From assembly GCA_964508975.1 (NCBI GenBank), contig CAZDVQ010000002.1, positions 62,001-126,000 on the forward strand: DNA of 64,000 nt, read 5' to 3'. The position numbers and the translations under genes are program-made. This document shows, piece by piece, positions 52,798 to 60,500 of this stretch (positions are counted from its first letter, which is position 1; each line of letters starts with the position of its first letter). The notes beneath the pieces are model-generated. The model was not told the origin of the DNA, ran no database searches, and saw only the letters and a list, made by a program, of their open reading frames with translations. This DNA comes from CAZDVQ01 sp964508975 (GTDB taxonomy: Bacteria; Bacteroidota; Bacteroidia; Chitinophagales; Saprospiraceae).

Positions 52798-53571
52798 TTA
52801 CTGGCTCATGTCGGTTAAACGGCGTTTAACCTCCAACACCTGGATGACATCGCGCACCTCTACCTTGAAAGGGGCGTGCTCGAGGTAGTTATCTGAAATC
52901 AAGTTGAGGTGCGTGAAGGAACCTTTATCGTTGTAAATTTTCTGGATGCGTTTGACCATGAAACCATCGCTGGTGACAACGGCATAAACCCGGTTGTCCA
53001 CAATCCTATCCTTGGTATCAAGAGCTTGGCAAATCACCATGTCGCCGTTCATGATGTGAGGTTCCATAGAGTTACCTTTCACGTAAAAAGCCACGTAATT
53101 GCCCGATACACCCGGAATATTAAACGTTTCGAGTTGATCTTCTAAAAATTTATCGCTCAGGCCAATAGCATGAGTTGCTGCCATTTTAATGGTAGCGTAG
53201 CCCGTGGGGGTTTCTTTAAAACCGGGCAAGGGTTTAGGATTAGCCTCGGCGTTGAGGTGCGGCAGCAAATCGTTAGGGGCAACGTTGCCCTCCACTATTT
53301 GAAGTGATTCCTCCTGGAACATATCACCGATGCCCTGGTGCATAAAAAGCTCCGATATCGAGTATTCACGGCAGAGCTTTTTGGTTTGCTCGTAGGTGAT
53401 ATAGCGTTCGCCACGCAGGTATTTATCAATAATATGGCTCTTGGTATCGAGTTTTAAAGCAAAGCGGCCTTTACTTTTCTCGTCGCGAGCACTCTTAACG
53501 ATTAAGCCCTTGGCCTCCAAGGCGTTAAATACCTGGATAAAGCGGTTGTTGAGTTTTTGGCGATCTGTCAT
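52798..53571 (-). CDS. LexA/CI-like regulator with S24 peptidase domain
   Basis: A 257-residue protein. An N-terminal DNA-binding region covers about 1-85, with a helix-turn-helix-like stretch (KSHIIDKYLRGERYITYEQT). The C-terminal S24 self-cleavage domain carries the nucleophile Ser in KGNSMEPHIMNGD (about 168) and the general base Lys in GFMVKRI (about 209). Such proteins repress stress or phage genes and inactivate themselves after RecA stimulation. Its own promoter lies between 9-bp inverted half-sites, suggesting autorepression. There are no phage genes nearby. Confidence 0.87.
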   Translation of the reverse strand: MTDRQKLNNRFIQVFNALEAKGLIVKSARDEKSKGRFALKLDTKSHIIDKYLRGERYITYEQTKKLCREYSISELFMHQGIGDMFQEESLQIVEGNVAPNDLLPHLNAEANPKPLPGFKETPTGYATIKMAATHAIGLSDKFLEDQLETFNIPGVSGNYVAFYVKGNSMEPHIMNGDMVICQALDTKDRIVDNRVYAVVTSDGFMVKRIQKIYNDKGSFTHLNLISDNYLEHAPFKVEVRDVIQVLEVKRRLTDMSQ

Positions 53572-53583
53572 GATACATTTCGT

Positions 53584-53629
53584 TTTGTTTCAGGACAAAG
53601 ATAAAACAATTATTTTATATTGAAACAAA
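53584..53629 (-). promoter_or_regulatory. Promoter with flanking operator half-sites for the S24 regulator
   Basis: On the minus strand TATCTTTG (53603-53596) matches TAnnTTTG. It is flanked by TTTGTTTCA/TGAAACAAA half-sites: TTTGTTTCA at 53584-53592 and TGAAACAAA at 53621-53629 on the plus strand. The perfect palindrome GTAAAATATTTTAC lies further upstream at 53635-53648. Confidence 0.65.
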
Positions 53630-53634
53630 TTATT

Positions 53635-53648
53635 GTAAAATATTTTAC
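53635..53648. promoter_or_regulatory. Palindrome upstream of the S24 regulator
   Basis: GTAAAATATTTTAC, a perfect 14-base palindrome about 70 bases from the ATG. A further operator is possible; AT-rich chance palindromes are also common. Confidence 0.35.
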
Positions 53649-53689
53649 ATCTTTTTGTTTCTTTTTGATTTTGGGGGGAGTTTTGCACA

Positions 53690-53750
53690 GGGTTGCGCTG
53701 CGCTTACCCAGGGCTACCAATATGACCTGCCCTTTGGGCAGGGGGGCATT
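53690..53750 (+). repeat. GC-rich repeat of a third family (family D, copy 2)
   Basis: GGTTGCGCTGCGCTTACCC, then AGGGCTACCAATATGACC, then hairpin CCTGCCC-TTT-GGGCAGG. It shares GCTGCGCTTACCC and the following GGYTAC plus hairpin with the copy at 43843-43902. A hairpin AGCCGCC-AAGTAT-GGCGGCT follows at about 53774-53793. Confidence 0.5.
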
Positions 53751-53920
53751 TTTCATGTTGGTGCAATACCCGTAGCCGCCAAGTATGGCGGCTCTACCCC
53801 GGCATATGTTTATCGCATGTTCAACATCTGAAAATATGGTCAAAAATAGTATGCTAATTTATTAATAATTAATCATTTATCATTAACCATTATACAACGG
53901 TGGCTCCGCCAGCGTTGCCA

Positions 53921-54071
53921 GCGTTAGCGATGTGGAGCGGTGGCCCGAAGGGCCAGACCAAGCCGCCGCATTGTAGGGGCAGGGCTTGCCCCTGCCCTCG
54001 GCGGCGAAGGGCCGAGCGAACAGCGAGCCGCGCAACGTAGCGGCGGCGCCATCGGCGGCGCAACGCCATTC
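53921..54071 (-). repeat. GC-rich modular intergenic repeat, subfamily A (copy A6)
   Basis: Inverted subfamily A: GCGATGTGGAGCGGTGGCCC at the left, hairpin GGCCC-GAA-GGGCC, an inserted block around GGGGCAGGGCTTGCCCC, then GGGCCGAGCGAACAGCGAGC and GCGCAACGTAGCGGC, ending GGCGGCGCAACGCC. The usual poly-A side is degraded. Confidence 0.82.
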
Positions 54072-54151
54072 AAACAACTATGAATGATGAACAATGAACT
54101 ATGAATTTAAACAGTTAAATGCTTGGGCAACATTACAATACAAAAAACACG

Positions 54152-54159
54152 TACTTTTG
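54152..54159 (+). promoter_or_regulatory. -7 promoter element of the EAD11-like gene
   Basis: TACTTTTG, an exact TAnnTTTG match, 36 bases before the ATG at 54196. It supports that start over the upstream frame extension. Confidence 0.55.
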
Positions 54160-54195
54160 AAAAAAATTGAGCCCCACATACTTAAGTACCCTACC

Positions 54196-55020
54196 ATGAA
54201 AAACTTGAGCGTAGAAATTAAACGTTTGGTAGCCGCCGGCGAAACCGAAAAAGCCATCCAAATTTTACTCCGGGAAGAAGGAGGCTTATCCAGCGATTGG
54301 CACTCGCAGGCCGTGCTCCTGTCTGGCCGTTACGAGCAATACCGCAAGGATGAACGCATGGGCGTGAGCGACGAAAAAGAGCTAAATAAAATAAATCTCT
54401 CGCTCGTTGACCTGGCCAACGCCATGATCCAAGCCCCCGAAGTACAACACGGCAGGCCGCGGCCAATGAATATAAAGGGTGTTGTGATTGGTGCCATAGT
54501 GCTGTTCTCGGCCATGATTATTGGCTTTGTGCTCAAAAACAAGATGGCCCAAAATAACACTGCCGCCAAGACCACCGAAAAACCAAGCGTTGAACGCCCT
54601 GGAATAAAGCTAGTTAAAGATAGACTGGCACAAGGCGATAAGGTGTTTAACCTGGATGCAGTACTTAAAAACTGGTCGATTGATATGCCTCCATATGGCA
54701 CACAAACCGATATGAAAGTGGTATCGGTACGCCGCAACAATAAGGATGCCGACAATAGTTACATCATTATTAACCTATTGGTCAAAAACGCCGGTACGGG
54801 CTGGCACCCGGTACAATTAACGCCACAAAATTTTGTGCTAGAACTGGACGAAACCAGCAGCATTGCCAAAGTGGAAACTAGCGTGCTGAGCATTGATCCC
54901 GGCGAACGCAAAGCGGTTGAACTCAAGTTTGAAGCCCCCAACAATACCAAGACATTTAAATTGATGGTAAGAGGCCATGACGGCGCAAGTACCAGCGTGC
55001 AGCTTAGGGTTTTACGCTAG
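54196..55020 (+). CDS. Membrane protein with EAD11-like N-terminal domain
   Basis: A 274-residue protein. Residues 1-80 (VEIKRLVAAGETEKAIQILL, SGRYEQYRKDERMGV, INLSLVDLANAM) closely follow effector-associated domain 11. That adaptor domain is found on conflict-system (immunity) proteins, where it pairs effectors with sensors. One membrane helix lies at about 98-118 (VVIGAIVLFSAMIIGFVL). The remainder, about 165-274, is a beta-sandwich resembling extracellular DUF4352-type domains (IINLLVKNAGTGWHPVQLTP). I assign EAD11 from memory of the pattern, so moderate confidence. No other conflict-system gene is nearby. Its stop codon overlaps that of lpxK. Confidence 0.65.
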   Translation: MKNLSVEIKRLVAAGETEKAIQILLREEGGLSSDWHSQAVLLSGRYEQYRKDERMGVSDEKELNKINLSLVDLANAMIQAPEVQHGRPRPMNIKGVVIGAIVLFSAMIIGFVLKNKMAQNNTAAKTTEKPSVERPGIKLVKDRLAQGDKVFNLDAVLKNWSIDMPPYGTQTDMKVVSVRRNNKDADNSYIIINLLVKNAGTGWHPVQLTPQNFVLELDETSSIAKVETSVLSIDPGERKAVELKFEAPNNTKTFKLMVRGHDGASTSVQLRVLR

Positions 55021-56066
55021 ACTTTAAAATCTAAAAGATAATTTTTAAGCAATTGCTGGAAGCCCTGCTCGCCGTTGAACAAGAATTTGACCTGGGCCGG
55101 GACAGCAAAAATGGGTATTTGCTTCTGGAGTAAAAACTCGCGGTGATGCCATAGCCTGACCGCATCTTTCTCGGTGGTAAAAATCGCTTTCCTTGGGCTA
55201 TCGGTATTTTCGTAGAGCGAGAACACCCCGCCGATTTCGCCCTTGTCGAACTCGTGGTGGTCAGGATATTGCACCAGGCGCATGCGTTTGCACTGCTTGC
55301 TTAGGTACTCGAACAATGGCTTAGGCTCCGCAACACCCGTTACTAGGATGCCATCTACGGTGTTGTCGGCCAGGATTTGGTAGCTGGGGTTAAAAATATA
55401 GTAAGGATAGCCATAGCTGAAGGTGGTAAAAAACACCGCTTGACCGGGCAGTGGTTTCAACAACGCCGTGATGCGCTCGGCCTCGGCCTCGCTGAGTTGC
55501 TCTGGGCACTTGGTAACGATAATGATATCGGCCCTGTGAGCGCCAGATTTAAACTCGCGTAACTTACCCACAGGCAAAAGATGATCGTTGATATAAAGGT
55601 CGTCAAAGGCCGTCAGCAAGATATTGTAGCCCGCTTTTACAGCCAAGTGTTGAAAGGCATCATCCAGGATAATGGTTTGCAAATCGGGCTGGCGTTGCAT
55701 CATCGAGGGAATGGCCATCATGCGGTTCTCTCCCACGGCCACCATGATATCCGGGAACTTGCGTTTAATTTGCACGGGCTCATCGCCTGATTCATGCGAG
55801 CTATGGTGGGGCTCAACCAGGTGAAAACCCGTTGATTTACGGCCATAACCCCGGCTCAAGGTAGCCACCTTGATGTATTCCTTGAGGTAATTAACCAGGT
55901 ACTCGGTATGCGGCGTTTTACCGGTGCCACCCACGCTGAGGTTGCCCACGCAAATAACCGGCAGGCTAAAACTAGCCCGTTTCAGAATTTTAACCTTGTA
56001 CAAATATTGCCAAAAAGCCACCGCCAGGCCATACAAGGCGGCCAAGGGGGCAAGGAGGTATTTCAT
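55017..56066 (-). CDS. lpxK: Tetraacyldisaccharide 4'-kinase
   Basis: A 349-residue membrane-associated kinase starting MKYLLAPLAALYGLAVAFWQ, with the ATP-binding loop in VGNLSVGGTGKTPHTEYLV (about 44-62), then TLSRGYGRKSTGF and ILDDAFQH. It phosphorylates the 4' position of the lipid A precursor, so the cell makes lipid A. The frame to 56129 begins at a TTG and adds an implausible N-terminus. The last bases overlap the stop of the convergent EAD11-like gene in CTAG. Confidence 0.95.
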   Translation of the reverse strand: MKYLLAPLAALYGLAVAFWQYLYKVKILKRASFSLPVICVGNLSVGGTGKTPHTEYLVNYLKEYIKVATLSRGYGRKSTGFHLVEPHHSSHESGDEPVQIKRKFPDIMVAVGENRMMAIPSMMQRQPDLQTIILDDAFQHLAVKAGYNILLTAFDDLYINDHLLPVGKLREFKSGAHRADIIIVTKCPEQLSEAEAERITALLKPLPGQAVFFTTFSYGYPYYIFNPSYQILADNTVDGILVTGVAEPKPLFEYLSKQCKRMRLVQYPDHHEFDKGEIGGVFSLYENTDSPRKAIFTTEKDAVRLWHHREFLLQKQIPIFAVPAQVKFLFNGEQGFQQLLKNYLLDFKV

Positions 56067-56143
56067 AAACCGTGTAGGTAAGCGCTCAATTAATAATTTT
56101 CCCGGGGGGCAGGCACTTGGCCTCGGCAACAGATATTTTTTAA

Positions 56144-56256
56144 TTTTTTGGGCGTTCCGGCGCGTTGCGCCGTCGCTGCTTTCTGGGTGCGCTATCGCTT
56201 AGTGCGCTGCGCGCACCGCCCGCTACGCGGGCGCCCGCCAAGCAGCTAACGCGAAC
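56144..56256 (+). repeat. GC-rich modular intergenic repeat, subfamily B (copy B7)
   Basis: Begins TTTTTTGGGCGTTCCGGCGC, contains GGCGC-GTT-GCGCC, GGGTGCGCTATCGCTTAGTG, hairpin GTGCGC-TGC-GCGCAC and hairpin GCCCGC-TAC-GCGGGC, and ends AGCAGCTAACGCGAA nine bases before the TRAP permease stop codon. Confidence 0.85.
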
Positions 56257-56264
56257 CGTGCCTG

Positions 56265-57569
56265 CTATACAAATATTTTCAAAAGTCCTGGCCAAAGCGC
56301 CACCAGCAACACCACCAACAATTGTATCAGCACAAAAGGCACAATACCCTTGTACATGTGTACCGTAGTGACCTCGGGCGGGGCCACACCCTTGAGGTAA
56401 AACAAGGAGAACCCAAAGGGCGGCGTGAGGAAAGAGGTTTGCAGGTTCAAGGCGATGAGCACGGCAATCCACGACAAATCCATACCGAAATCCATGAAAA
56501 TGGGCGTTACAACCGGTATGAAGATGAAGATGATCTCGATGAAGTCAATGAAGAATCCAGCGATGAAAATAGCCACCATGACAAAGAGCAAGAAACCATA
56601 AGGCCCCAAGTTGGCGTTGTGGATAATTTCAATTAACCAATCATCGCCGCCAAACTCACGAAAAACCAAGCCGAAGGCCGAGGCCCCCACCAGAATGATA
56701 AACACCATACTGCTGAGGAAAGTTGTTTCGCGCATCACATCTTTCAACACCTGTAGGTTAAACTTACCTTCTAAAATGGTGAGTAACGTAGCCACGAAAG
56801 CCCCTAAGCCTGCCGCCTCGGTCGGCGTAGCCATACCCGTGAATATTGACCCGAGAACCGATAGAATTAATAAAAAAGGTAATACAAAGGCTTGAACAAT
56901 GCGTTTCCAGTAGCCCTCGCCCTTGAACTCGGCCAAGGCTTCAGCCGATACCGGCGGCGCTAACTTGGGCCTGATGGTAGCCACAGCCATGACATATATC
57001 ATGTAGCATACTACCAACATTAAACTTGGTACCAAAGCACCCATGAAGAGCTTGCCTACATCAACCGACATGACACTGCCCAACAATACCAATACCACAC
57101 TAGGCGGTATAATTTGCCCCAAAGTACCACTGGCCGCAATGGTACCCGTGGCCAAGGCCGGACTGTAACCTTGCTTGAGCATTACTGGCAAGCTGAGCAA
57201 GCCCATGGTCACTACCGTTGCACCAACCACGCCCGTGGAAGCTGCCAACATGGCCCCAACAATGATAACCGATAAGGCTAAACCACCTTTTACGCGGCCC
57301 ATGAGCAACGACATGGTTTTGAGCAGCCGTTCGGCAATACCTGATTTCTCGAGCATGACACCCATGAACACAAACAGCGGCACCGCAATGAGGATGGTGT
57401 TCTGCATGGTACCGTAAATACGGAGCGGCAAGATGTCGAAAAAATCCGGCCCAACAAAAACTAAGCCCGCCACGATTGAAACACCGCCCAGGGTCAATGC
57501 TACCGGGTAACCCAGCATGAGGGCCAATATCAAGGCAACAAATAAAATTAAAGGGAGATAGGCTTCCAT
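56265..57569 (-). CDS. TRAP transporter large permease (DctM-type)
   Basis: A 434-residue membrane protein with about 12 helices and family segments GYPVALTLGGVSIVAGLVF at the start, VGATVVTMGLLSLPVMLKQG, and GTLGQIIPPSVVLVLLG. It forms the transport channel of a sodium-driven TRAP (tripartite ATP-independent periplasmic) importer for organic acids such as sialic acid or C4-dicarboxylates; the solute is unknown. It starts at the base after the small permease's stop. No solute-binding (DctP-type) gene is visible. Confidence 0.92.
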   Translation of the reverse strand: MEAYLPLILFVALILALMLGYPVALTLGGVSIVAGLVFVGPDFFDILPLRIYGTMQNTILIAVPLFVFMGVMLEKSGIAERLLKTMSLLMGRVKGGLALSVIIVGAMLAASTGVVGATVVTMGLLSLPVMLKQGYSPALATGTIAASGTLGQIIPPSVVLVLLGSVMSVDVGKLFMGALVPSLMLVVCYMIYVMAVATIRPKLAPPVSAEALAEFKGEGYWKRIVQAFVLPFLLILSVLGSIFTGMATPTEAAGLGAFVATLLTILEGKFNLQVLKDVMRETTFLSSMVFIILVGASAFGLVFREFGGDDWLIEIIHNANLGPYGFLLFVMVAIFIAGFFIDFIEIIFIFIPVVTPIFMDFGMDLSWIAVLIALNLQTSFLTPPFGFSLFYLKGVAPPEVTTVHMYKGIVPFVLIQLLVVLLVALWPGLLKIFV

Positions 57570-58085
57570 CTACGTACTTTTTTGAAGGATACGGAGCAAT
57601 GATTTGAACATAGATGCACTGCCTTGCAGCAAGAAGAAAAACAAACCGACGGGTATAGCCGATTTAATCAAGTAACGCATGGGCAAACCACCCGAATCAG
57701 GCGAGGTCTCGGCCATGCTGTACGAGCGTTCGATAAAGGGCAAAGAGGCACTAATAGCCACCCAACAGAAAGGCAACATGAATACAAAAAAGCCTATGAA
57801 GTTAATCCAAGCTTGTTGTTTCTCGCTGAAACGACTGTAAAAAACATCTACCCGCACGTGTTTATCATGCTTGAGGGTATAACCGGCCCCCAGCAGGAAT
57901 ATCAAGGCAAATAAATGCCATTGAAGCTCACCAGTAGCAGCAGAAGCCGTATTGAAGAACTTGCGGTTAAATACTTCATAGCAAACCAGTAAAACCAGCA
58001 AAAGGCTGAGCCAGGACACTGCCCGGCCCAGCCTTTCGTTGATGCTGTCCACTATCTTAATATATGTAAGCAAAAGGCTTTGCAT
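57570..58085 (-). CDS. TRAP transporter small permease (DctQ-type)
   Basis: A 171-residue protein with four membrane helices and the family motif region LLLVLLVCYEVFNRKFFNTA at about 25-45 and FLLGAGYTLKHDKHVRVDVF. It pairs with the DctM-type protein encoded immediately downstream. Its ATG shares one base with the stop codon of the PLP enzyme upstream (TAATG), so translation of the three genes is probably coupled. Confidence 0.92.
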   Translation of the reverse strand: MQSLLLTYIKIVDSINERLGRAVSWLSLLLVLLVCYEVFNRKFFNTASAATGELQWHLFALIFLLGAGYTLKHDKHVRVDVFYSRFSEKQQAWINFIGFFVFMLPFCWVAISASLPFIERSYSMAETSPDSGGLPMRYLIKSAIPVGLFFFLLQGSASMFKSLLRILQKST

Positions 58086-59221
58086 TAGAGCGCGGCTTTG
58101 AGGTCGGCAATCAAGTCGTCAACATCCTCAATACCTACCGAGAGGCGAATGAGGGAGTCGGTCAAACCTACCTTTAACCTTTCTTCCCTTGGGATAGAAG
58201 CGTGGGTCATGGTAGCGGGGTGACCAATTAGGCTTTCTACACCGCCCAACGATTCAGCACAGGCAAACAAGTGTGTTTTGCTCAACACGGCAGAGGCAGC
58301 CTCGGCAGTGTCGTTTTTCAAGGTGAAGGAAACCATACCACCGAAATCGCGCATTTGGCGTTTGGCCAATTCATGGCCGGGGTGATTGCTAAAGCCTGGG
58401 TAGTAAATTTTATCCACGGCAGGCTGTGTTTTCAGCCATTCGGCAATCACGCGGGCGTTGTCGCAAGCGCGTTGTACGCGTAGGTGCAAGGTTTTGATGC
58501 CGCGGAGGAGCAGGAAACAATCCTGTGGGCCAGGTACTGCACCAGAGGCATTCTGGATAAACTTAATCTGATCCGCGATGGCTTTATCGTTGGTAATGAC
58601 ACAGCCGTGCACCACGTCCGAGTGGCCCCCGAGGTATTTTGTAGCCGAGTGCATCACCATGTCGGCACCTAGGTCAATCGGGTTTTGCAGGTATGGTGAG
58701 GCAAAGGTATTATCCACGCAAGTTTGGATACCTTTGGCTTTGGCCATCTTGCACACGCCTTCAATATCCACGATGTTGAGCATGGGGTTGGTCGGTGTTT
58801 CAATCCAGATCATGCGGGTAGCGGGCGATATGGCCGCTTCGAGCTCGGCCAAGTCGGTCATGTTTACAAACTTGAACTTGAGGCCAAACTTCTCATATAC
58901 CCGCACAAACAAGCGGTAAGTACCACCGTAGAGATCGTTGGTTGAAATCAACTCGTCGCCGGGGCTCATGGTTTTCAAAATGGCATCGATGGCGGCGAGG
59001 CCCGAGCCGAAAGAATAGGCATATTGCGCATTTTCCAAGGCAGCCAGGTTGGCTTCTAGTGCCGAGCGCGTAGGGTTTTGGGTACGGGCATATTCAAAGC
59101 CTTTGTGTACACCTGGCGACTCCTGCACGTAGGTAGATGTTTGGAAAATGGGGGTCATAATGGCCCCTGTCGATGGATCTGGTTCAACACCAGCGTGGAT
59201 AACTTTAGTTGCGAATTTCAT
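58085..59221 (-). CDS. Cystathionine gamma-synthase/lyase-type PLP enzyme
   Basis: A 378-residue Cys/Met-metabolism PLP enzyme starting MKFATKVIHAG (ATG at 59221; a longer frame would overlap the TPR gene). Characteristic parts are YARTQNPTRSALE near residue 50, ETPTNPML, and the PLP lysine in HSATKYLGGHSD (about 196). Members either make cystathionine from homoserine esters or split cystathionine, and sequence alone does not decide which. It is the second gene of a TPR - PLP enzyme - TRAP QM run. Confidence 0.92.
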   Translation of the reverse strand: MKFATKVIHAGVEPDPSTGAIMTPIFQTSTYVQESPGVHKGFEYARTQNPTRSALEANLAALENAQYAYSFGSGLAAIDAILKTMSPGDELISTNDLYGGTYRLFVRVYEKFGLKFKFVNMTDLAELEAAISPATRMIWIETPTNPMLNIVDIEGVCKMAKAKGIQTCVDNTFASPYLQNPIDLGADMVMHSATKYLGGHSDVVHGCVITNDKAIADQIKFIQNASGAVPGPQDCFLLLRGIKTLHLRVQRACDNARVIAEWLKTQPAVDKIYYPGFSNHPGHELAKRQMRDFGGMVSFTLKNDTAEAASAVLSKTHLFACAESLGGVESLIGHPATMTHASIPREERLKVGLTDSLIRLSVGIEDVDDLIADLKAAL

Positions 59222-59252
59222 GTATGGTACGTTGGTTAAGTGCGGTATAAAA

Positions 59253-60068
59253 TTACCAATCCTTGCCATTTTTGGGTGGCACGGGGGCTTCTTGGGCGCG
59301 CATCATTTTCTGTTGCGCTTTTTTGTCCTCGTTTTCTATAATTTGGAGTAAGCGTTTGGCTTCTTCTTTTGATAAGTCGCGTTTTTGAGGTTGCTGCGGC
59401 TGGTCTTTTTCCTCGGGCTTTTGCGGTTGATTTTTTTGGTCTTGCTGGTCTTTTTTATCTTGTTCGTCCTGCTTGTCTTGATCCTTTTTGTCTTCTTGCT
59501 CGTCTTGTTTATCGTCCTGGTTTTCCTGGTCTTGTTTATCCTGCTGGTCTTTTTGCTGTTGATCTTGCAACTGTTTCACCTTGCGCTGGGCATAGGCCAA
59601 GTTGTGTTTAAATTCCATATCCTCCGGAACCAGGCGCAGGGCTTGCTTCAAGGCATCTACCGCTTTTTTGTACTGTTCAATGGATGCTTCGGTTTGCTGC
59701 ATGGCCTCGGCCATTTTGCCTAGCTCGATGTAGCTGGTGCCTAGGTTATAAAAAGCGTTGGCTTGCTCGGCGCTTACTTTAGTGGCGGTGCTAGCCGATT
59801 CGTAGCTCCGTATGGCATCTTGGAAACGACCATTGCGCAGCGAGTCGGTAGGGCTCAGGCTTTGGGCTTGCTTATAGATGGCATTGCCGAGGTTAAACTG
59901 AGCCTTGTATGAGGCCGGCTCGAGTTCTAGACCTTTGCGGTATTGTTCTTCGGCACGGCTAAAATTATCGGCCTTGTAGGCATGATTACCCGAGCGGATA
60001 AACTTGTGTGCCGACTGGCCATGCGCCAGGGCGGGCAAAAAGCAGAGCAACAAAAGGAATCGAGTCAT
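59253..60068 (-). CDS. TPR-repeat exported protein (BatC-like)
   Basis: A 271-residue protein with a signal peptide (FLLLLCFLPALAHGQ) and about three to four tetratricopeptide repeats at 25-155 (AEEQYRKGLELEPASYKAQF, NLGNAIYKQ). An extremely charged Lys/Asp/Gln/Glu-rich tail covers about 160-240 and a basic end follows. This layout matches BatC of the Bat aerotolerance set, a partner expected next to batD, yet here it stands over 40 kb from the BatD genes. It could also be a general TPR protein. Confidence 0.75.
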   Translation of the reverse strand: MTRFLLLLCFLPALAHGQSAHKFIRSGNHAYKADNFSRAEEQYRKGLELEPASYKAQFNLGNAIYKQAQSLSPTDSLRNGRFQDAIRSYESASTATKVSAEQANAFYNLGTSYIELGKMAEAMQQTEASIEQYKKAVDALKQALRLVPEDMEFKHNLAYAQRKVKQLQDQQQKDQQDKQDQENQDDKQDEQEDKKDQDKQDEQDKKDQQDQKNQPQKPEEKDQPQQPQKRDLSKEEAKRLLQIIENEDKKAQQKMMRAQEAPVPPKNGKDW

Positions 60069-60212
60069 GGGCAGGTAGATATAGCACGCAAATATAGGAT
60101 GATTTTAGCGAAAGATGGCCTAAGGCTGAAAATTGGTAAAGGTTGGTAAAGGCTAAAAGCGCTAAAAATCAAAATCGCTAAAAAGTCCTTTATTCAAAAA
60201 ATCTTTTATCCA

Positions 60213-60324
60213 TTTTTGGGGCCTCCCCTCGCGTCCGCTCGGGGCGCTACGTTGCGCGGCTCGCTGACACTCGGCCCCTGCGGGTCTGGCGCTGCGCGCC
60301 ACCGCTCCACATCGCTAGGCCGAT
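60213..60324 (+). repeat. GC-rich modular intergenic repeat, subfamily A (copy A7)
   Basis: Begins TTTTTGGGGCCTCCCC, contains GCTACGTTGCGCGGCTCGCT and GACACTCGGCCC, hairpin TGGCGC-TGC-GCGCCA, and ends CCACCGCTCCACATCGCTAG. It is nearly identical in its core to copy A1. Confidence 0.87.
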
Positions 60325-60500
60325 ACTTAGTTCTGAGTTGGTAGTTGATAGTTGGTAGTATATCGGTGCGGCAATAATCCTCATATCAATAATCACACAA
60401 ATCATAGTTCAGACAAAAAAACAGGGCGGTGTTTGCCGCACTTATCGGAGCAGTGCAGAGCCCATTCATTGTTCATTGTTCATCATTCATAGTTATAGGA

